From an uncultured Flavobacteriales bacterium (GTDB taxonomy: Bacteria; Bacteroidota; Bacteroidia; Flavobacteriales_D; Sanyastnellaceae), in the NCBI GenBank assembly GCA_913051865.1, contig CAJXHE010000004.1:1-47388 (forward strand): DNA of 47,388 nucleotides, in the 5' to 3' direction. How positions within the stretch are numbered: position 1 is the stretch's first letter; every line of letters begins with the position of its first letter. Shown piece by piece: positions 43,612-47,388 of this stretch. The notes beneath the pieces were generated by a model. The model was not told the DNA's origin, searched no databases, and saw only the letters and a program-made list of their open reading frames with translations. A program made the translations under genes and the position numbers.

Positions 43612-46125
43612 ATGAAAAAAGTATTTGATCAAGTTGTCCCACATGCAATAGCTGTTTTTCTACTTTTTTTGATTGCAGCTGCCTTCTATTCGCCTGCTTT
43701 TATGAAAGGTGAGCGTATGAAACAGGGAGATATTGAGAAGTATAGAGGCATGTCTCATGAGACATTGAGCTATGAATCTGTTGAAGGCGAAAAACCATAT
43801 TGGACAAATAGCATGTTCTCAGGGATGCCTACCATTCAAATTACGGGCTTGGGATTTACAACTTTACCTAAAGTCATTTGGCTCATCTTGAGATTTTTCA
43901 TGTCTCCGGAACTCATGACATTATTTATGGCGATGCTTGCAGGGTATGTTTTGGCGTTGTGTCTTAAAGCCCCTCCTTGGATTGCGCTTATTGTCGGGGC
44001 CACCTTTGGGCTCTCTACAGTGACCACGCTTTACTTGGCCGCCGGACATGCGTCGAAGGTTCGTGCAATTGCTGTGATGCCTGGAGTGCTCGGAGGTGTG
44101 ATTTGTGCATTTCGTGGCAAAAGAGCTGCTGGGGTTGGTATTTTTACTTTGTTTCTCGCACTTCACCTGTATGCAAACCATCTTCAGATGACGTATTACC
44201 TGCTATTTCTTGTCGGCGCAGTAGGTATTTACGAATTGATTTCAACCTTGCGAAAAGGCCAGACCAAATACGCTCTAATCACGTCTTTGTTTCTCGTGAT
44301 GGGCGCATTTTGTGCGGCTCTTCCTCAGTCTTCAGACTTATATCTCACTCAGGAATACGCACTTCACACCACCCGTGGGGAGGCAATATTAACGGATCCG
44401 AACGTTGCGAATACATTGCTTGCCGAGGACGGACTTTCGGACGATTATATATTAGAATACAGCATGGCCCAAGGGGAATGGTTGTCTTTGTTGGTGCCAA
44501 ATATTAAAGGAGGTTCTGATCCGTTATACTGGGGTGAACAGAGATACAGTGGTGGTGCTTTTTATTTCGGGGCCATCGCATTTGCGTTGTGCCTTGCATT
44601 CTTTTTCGTCGGAAAAGATCGCATTAAGTGGCCCCTTCTGTGTGTCACAGTGCTGGCGATTCTTTTGTCATGGCGTGACACGTCTTTTGTGTCCGAGTTT
44701 TTTCTAAATCATTTCCCCTTGTTTAATAAATTTCGGGATACGAAGATGATGCTCGTCATTGTGCAAGTTGCTGTGGCCACTGGCGCAACGCTTGCCCTAA
44801 AACAAATTTGGGAGGAAACAAATTCTAAGAATTGGAAACCTTGGCTTTATGCGTTTGGTGGTATTGTATTTGTTTTGGCGCTTTTTTATGCGCTCCCTTT
44901 AAGTTTTTTCGACTTTACGTCTAACATTAGAAATGATCAAGCTGTTTTGCAATTGGGCAAATCAAGCGCGGTAGATTTGAGGATTGATATTTTTAGATCT
45001 GACATTCTAAGAACCATGGGACTTCTCATTGTGTTCGGTGGTTTGGTCATTTTAACAGTCAAAAACATCCTCAACCGAAAGGCATCGATTGCGATTTTGT
45101 CGGTTCTCATGATTGCAGAAATTATGGCCGTCAACGCTCGATATCCGATCAATTGGGTGACACCGTTTGAAGCCGATTATCCATTTGAAGCAACACCAAC
45201 AGATTTGGCAATATTGTCATCACAAACTTCTGGTTTAAAGGGGTATGAAGATTTAAGGAAATCTTATGTTGAGATTGAAGAAGAGAAATTAGGCCACACA
45301 TTGACACGCAGACATTCAAGGGCTGAAATGGCGGCGTCTTTTAGTGCGTTAAACGCGTTAAGCCATTACCGTGTTTTCGATTGGCAAAATCCATTTAATG
45401 ACGCCAGGACCTCATATTTTCACAAATCAGTAGGCGGTTATCACGGTGCAAAGCTCCAACGATATCAAGATTTTATAGACCGTGTTCTGCGTCCAGAAAT
45501 TAAAGATTTCCAAACATTTGCAGAAACCTCAGGGATAGGATTGGCGACTACACGACTCAAAGCACTTGCAATGCTTAACACCAAGTACCTCATTCTTCCT
45601 GGAGCAGAACAGCCCCTTCCTTTAGGAGGTGCACTAGGGGCTGCTTGGGTTGCAGATAATATTCTTTGGGTTGATGATGCTGAGGCTGAAATTTCGGGAG
45701 TAAGAAATGTGGATCTTGCCTCTACGGCGATTATTCATACTGACTTTTTATCGGAAACAACTTCATTTGAGATTCCTGACAGTGATGTTCCTTCGGATAA
45801 CATTTCGGATGTTTCACTCATTCATTATCATCCTGATGGATCGACTTATGAGGTAAGTACCGAGCATGACGGTATGTTTGTGTTAAGTGAGGTTTGGTAT
45901 CCTGATGGATGGAAAGCAACAGTCGATGGCATAAACGTCCCGCTTGTCAGAGCTAACTATATACTGCGTGCGCTTCCAATATCGGCAGGGCGTCATACAG
46001 TAGAACTTCGTTTTGAACCCTCAGGCAGAAAATTGGCAGGATTAGTGAGTGGATTGGGGTCTGCTGTTTTATTGATATTTCTTCTCTCCATGACTTATTT
46101 GGCATGCCGAAAAAGTGTAGGGTAA
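43612..46125 (+). CDS. YfhO-family polytopic membrane protein
   Basis: A large inner-membrane protein, 837 residues from the ATG at 43612 (a TTG at 43603 adds three). It has about a dozen hydrophobic helices, from IAVFLLFLIAAAFYSPAFM at the N-terminus to LVSGLGSAVLLIFLLSMTYL at the C-terminus. A large extracytoplasmic segment (about 510-810) ends with the typical VLSEVWYPDGWKATVDG. GT-C glycosyltransferase-like topology is suggested by the early loop acidic residues (KQGDIEKYRGMSHE). In Gram-positives YfhO is linked to glycosylation of teichoic acids; the Bacteroidota substrate is unknown. It overlaps the next start by one base (TAATG). Confidence 0.85.
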   Translation: MKKVFDQVVPHAIAVFLLFLIAAAFYSPAFMKGERMKQGDIEKYRGMSHETLSYESVEGEKPYWTNSMFSGMPTIQITGLGFTTLPKVIWLILRFFMSPELMTLFMAMLAGYVLALCLKAPPWIALIVGATFGLSTVTTLYLAAGHASKVRAIAVMPGVLGGVICAFRGKRAAGVGIFTLFLALHLYANHLQMTYYLLFLVGAVGIYELISTLRKGQTKYALITSLFLVMGAFCAALPQSSDLYLTQEYALHTTRGEAILTDPNVANTLLAEDGLSDDYILEYSMAQGEWLSLLVPNIKGGSDPLYWGEQRYSGGAFYFGAIAFALCLAFFFVGKDRIKWPLLCVTVLAILLSWRDTSFVSEFFLNHFPLFNKFRDTKMMLVIVQVAVATGATLALKQIWEETNSKNWKPWLYAFGGIVFVLALFYALPLSFFDFTSNIRNDQAVLQLGKSSAVDLRIDIFRSDILRTMGLLIVFGGLVILTVKNILNRKASIAILSVLMIAEIMAVNARYPINWVTPFEADYPFEATPTDLAILSSQTSGLKGYEDLRKSYVEIEEEKLGHTLTRRHSRAEMAASFSALNALSHYRVFDWQNPFNDARTSYFHKSVGGYHGAKLQRYQDFIDRVLRPEIKDFQTFAETSGIGLATTRLKALAMLNTKYLILPGAEQPLPLGGALGAAWVADNILWVDDAEAEISGVRNVDLASTAIIHTDFLSETTSFEIPDSDVPSDNISDVSLIHYHPDGSTYEVSTEHDGMFVLSEVWYPDGWKATVDGINVPLVRANYILRALPISAGRHTVELRFEPSGRKLAGLVSGLGSAVLLIFLLSMTYLACRKSVG

Positions 46126-47309
46126 TGAATCTGATTCATACAAGTTTATCGAACGATTGGGATGATGATTTTTGGGCCAAATGGGACATCTTTCTGACAA
46201 AAAACCCAAGCGCATACCTTGATTCTAGGTCTGTAAAAGCAGCGATGAATGTCCCGCAACGAAAATTAAGAGCACTTTGCTGGGTAGATGATTCTCTTAA
46301 TATCTTAGGTCTTGCTACCATAGAAGATACTGCAGCTGTTAGTCAATCAAAAGGGCAGTTTTTGAAAGCAGACAGACCTGTTTTTAAGCTTGCGCAAAGA
46401 TATCTATACCGAGGAGATGGCAAGTTTAAACTTAATATAAGGGTTTTAGGTATGGTCCTTTCCAGTGGTGATCATGCGTTTCGATTCGCGGATCATTTGT
46501 CAAAAGAGGAAATACACAATGCCATTGACGAGGCTGTATATCTCCGTCCATTGACCAATTCACCTGTTCCACGTTCAATCCTTATTAAGGATCACTACAG
46601 TGAGGTTCCTTGGGGAGATCGGTTTGCAGGAAAGTCAAGTTGGCATCCCAAATGGGTGGATTTGGAATTTGACCCCGTGATGGAGATTGAATTGAAGTCT
46701 GATTGGACGCATTTTGATGATTATAGCAATGCTTTACGGAAAAAATCTAGAACGAAAATAAGACGGATTTTAAAAACATCAGAAGCGTTGATTCAAAGGG
46801 ATTTGTCTCTGAAAGAGGTGATGTCAAATTCTGATAAATTGTACGATTTATATTCAAAAGTGTATGGAAGGGCTGGTTTTCAACTTGGGAAACTGCACAA
46901 AGAAGATATCATTTCTCTGAAAGAACAATGGGGTGATGACTTTCCAGTCATCGGTTATTATTTTGAAGAAGACCTTATAGGGTTTCAGTGTGGCATTGTT
47001 ACCGATTATACTGTAGAGGCCTTTTTTGTTGGTTTTAATGAAAATGAAAACAGAGTCCATGCAATCTATCAAAGAATGTTGCTTGAATTTATAAATCAAG
47101 GGATTGAACGAGGGTCAAGCAGGATTTCACTTGGCAGAACGGCATTGGATATTAAATCTTCATTGGGAGCAAGTCCCAGAAGATTGTCCTGTCACATGAG
47201 GGTGAATAAGCCTGCGATTCATTTTTTATTACGCGTGATTGCGGGGGCTTCTTCCCCGAAAATCCCACAACTTAAAAGAGCGTGGAAAGATGATGTTATT
47301 CAACCCTAA
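46125..47309 (+). CDS. GNAT/FemAB-like acyltransferase-fold protein
   Basis: A 394-residue cytosolic protein, start taken at the ATG that overlaps the YfhO-family stop (an upstream ATG at 46104 would overlap that gene by 22 bases). The C-terminal half resembles the BioF2-like/FemAB GNAT family: SNALRKKSRTKIRRILKTSE, then LYSKVYGRAGFQLGKLHKED, FPVIGYYFEEDLIGFQCGIV, VEAFFVGFNENENRVHAIYQ and a SRISLGRTALDIKSSLGA end. In this family the R-K-K-x-R-x-x-R-R motif precedes the acyl-CoA or aminoacyl site. Peptidoglycan cross-bridge transfer or acylation are both possible; substrate unknown. It continues the operon after YfhO. Confidence 0.6.
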   Translation: MNLIHTSLSNDWDDDFWAKWDIFLTKNPSAYLDSRSVKAAMNVPQRKLRALCWVDDSLNILGLATIEDTAAVSQSKGQFLKADRPVFKLAQRYLYRGDGKFKLNIRVLGMVLSSGDHAFRFADHLSKEEIHNAIDEAVYLRPLTNSPVPRSILIKDHYSEVPWGDRFAGKSSWHPKWVDLEFDPVMEIELKSDWTHFDDYSNALRKKSRTKIRRILKTSEALIQRDLSLKEVMSNSDKLYDLYSKVYGRAGFQLGKLHKEDIISLKEQWGDDFPVIGYYFEEDLIGFQCGIVTDYTVEAFFVGFNENENRVHAIYQRMLLEFINQGIERGSSRISLGRTALDIKSSLGASPRRLSCHMRVNKPAIHFLLRVIAGASSPKIPQLKRAWKDDVIQP

Positions 47310-47344
47310 GCGATATTATATTCGCAGTCTTACACAGAAATTAA

Positions 47345-47388
47345 ATGAACAATAAAGGACTGTTGGTATTGATTGGAGTTTGGCTTTC
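47345..47388 (+). CDS. Start of a further protein (cut by window edge)
   Basis: An ATG at 47345, 35 bases after the previous stop, opens a frame that reads MNNKGLLVLIGVWLS to the window end, a basic start then a hydrophobic stretch as in a signal peptide or first membrane helix. The preceding bases (AAATTAA) are A-rich as for other genes here. Too short to identify. Confidence 0.4.
   Translation, partial: MNNKGLLVLIGVWL

Overview
The window is a chromosomal segment from a member of the Bacteroidota, most likely a flavobacterium-like (Flavobacteriales) marine or aquatic lineage. The evidence is the near-complete type IX secretion/gliding core (GldK, GldL, GldM, GldN, a PorP/SprF-like protein, GldB, GldC, a GldA-like ATPase), T9SS C-terminal sorting domains, a CarB without its C-terminal allosteric domain, a group-II type GGGP synthase, starts with no Shine-Dalgarno but A-rich leaders, and promoters of the TTTG / TAnnTTTG type. 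I see no rRNA, tRNA, CRISPR array, IS element or prophage. No gap between genes exceeds 300 bases. Almost everything is vertically inherited core genome, with short spacers and many 1-4 base stop/start overlaps.

Layout: (1) 1-2903, minus strand: the head of the division/cell-wall cluster, mraZ-rsmH-ftsL-like-ftsI, with ftsI cut just before its catalytic serine. Four 10-bp phased repeats upstream of mraZ look like its own operator. (2) 3178-7669: an alpha/beta hydrolase and engB on plus; gldB-gldC on minus; an outer-membrane barrel and nadE on plus. (3) 7676-14277: dtd (minus), then purL, a three-PASTA membrane protein, a T9SS cargo protein and rluD on plus. (4) 14297-25938, minus: an ABC-F ATPase, the T9SS operon porP-gldK-gldL-gldM-gldN, a ureohydrolase-fold protein with lost metal ligands, and topA. 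(5) 26090-34358, plus: miaB, a receiver-less sigma-54 activator, lptE, a TPR-like protein, secG, groES, groEL, a GldA-like ATPase and rsgA. (6) 34366-38817: cysQ (minus), then a TPP riboswitch driving a TonB-dependent receptor, and a secreted arginine/agmatine deiminase-family enzyme. (7) 38795-40392, minus: GGGP synthase overlapping an alpha/beta hydrolase. (8) 40559-47388, plus: carB, a small DUF4834-like membrane protein, a YfhO-family protein, a GNAT/FemAB-like protein and the first codons of another gene.

Functionally, most of the window serves the cell envelope: septal peptidoglycan synthesis, T9SS assembly and energising (GldL/GldM motor, GldK/GldN ring, PorP-like barrel), outer-membrane LPS delivery (LptE), Sec export (SecG), chaperoning (GroESL), and at least two secreted T9SS-type clients. 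The points most worth a second look are the TPP-riboswitch/receptor pair with a visible start-sequestering hairpin, a paired-palindrome element shared by the miaB and groESL promoters, the degenerate ureohydrolase beside the T9SS operon, the secreted deiminase with an unusually short sorting-like tail, and the hairpin between gldK and gldL. I found no clearly new multi-gene system.
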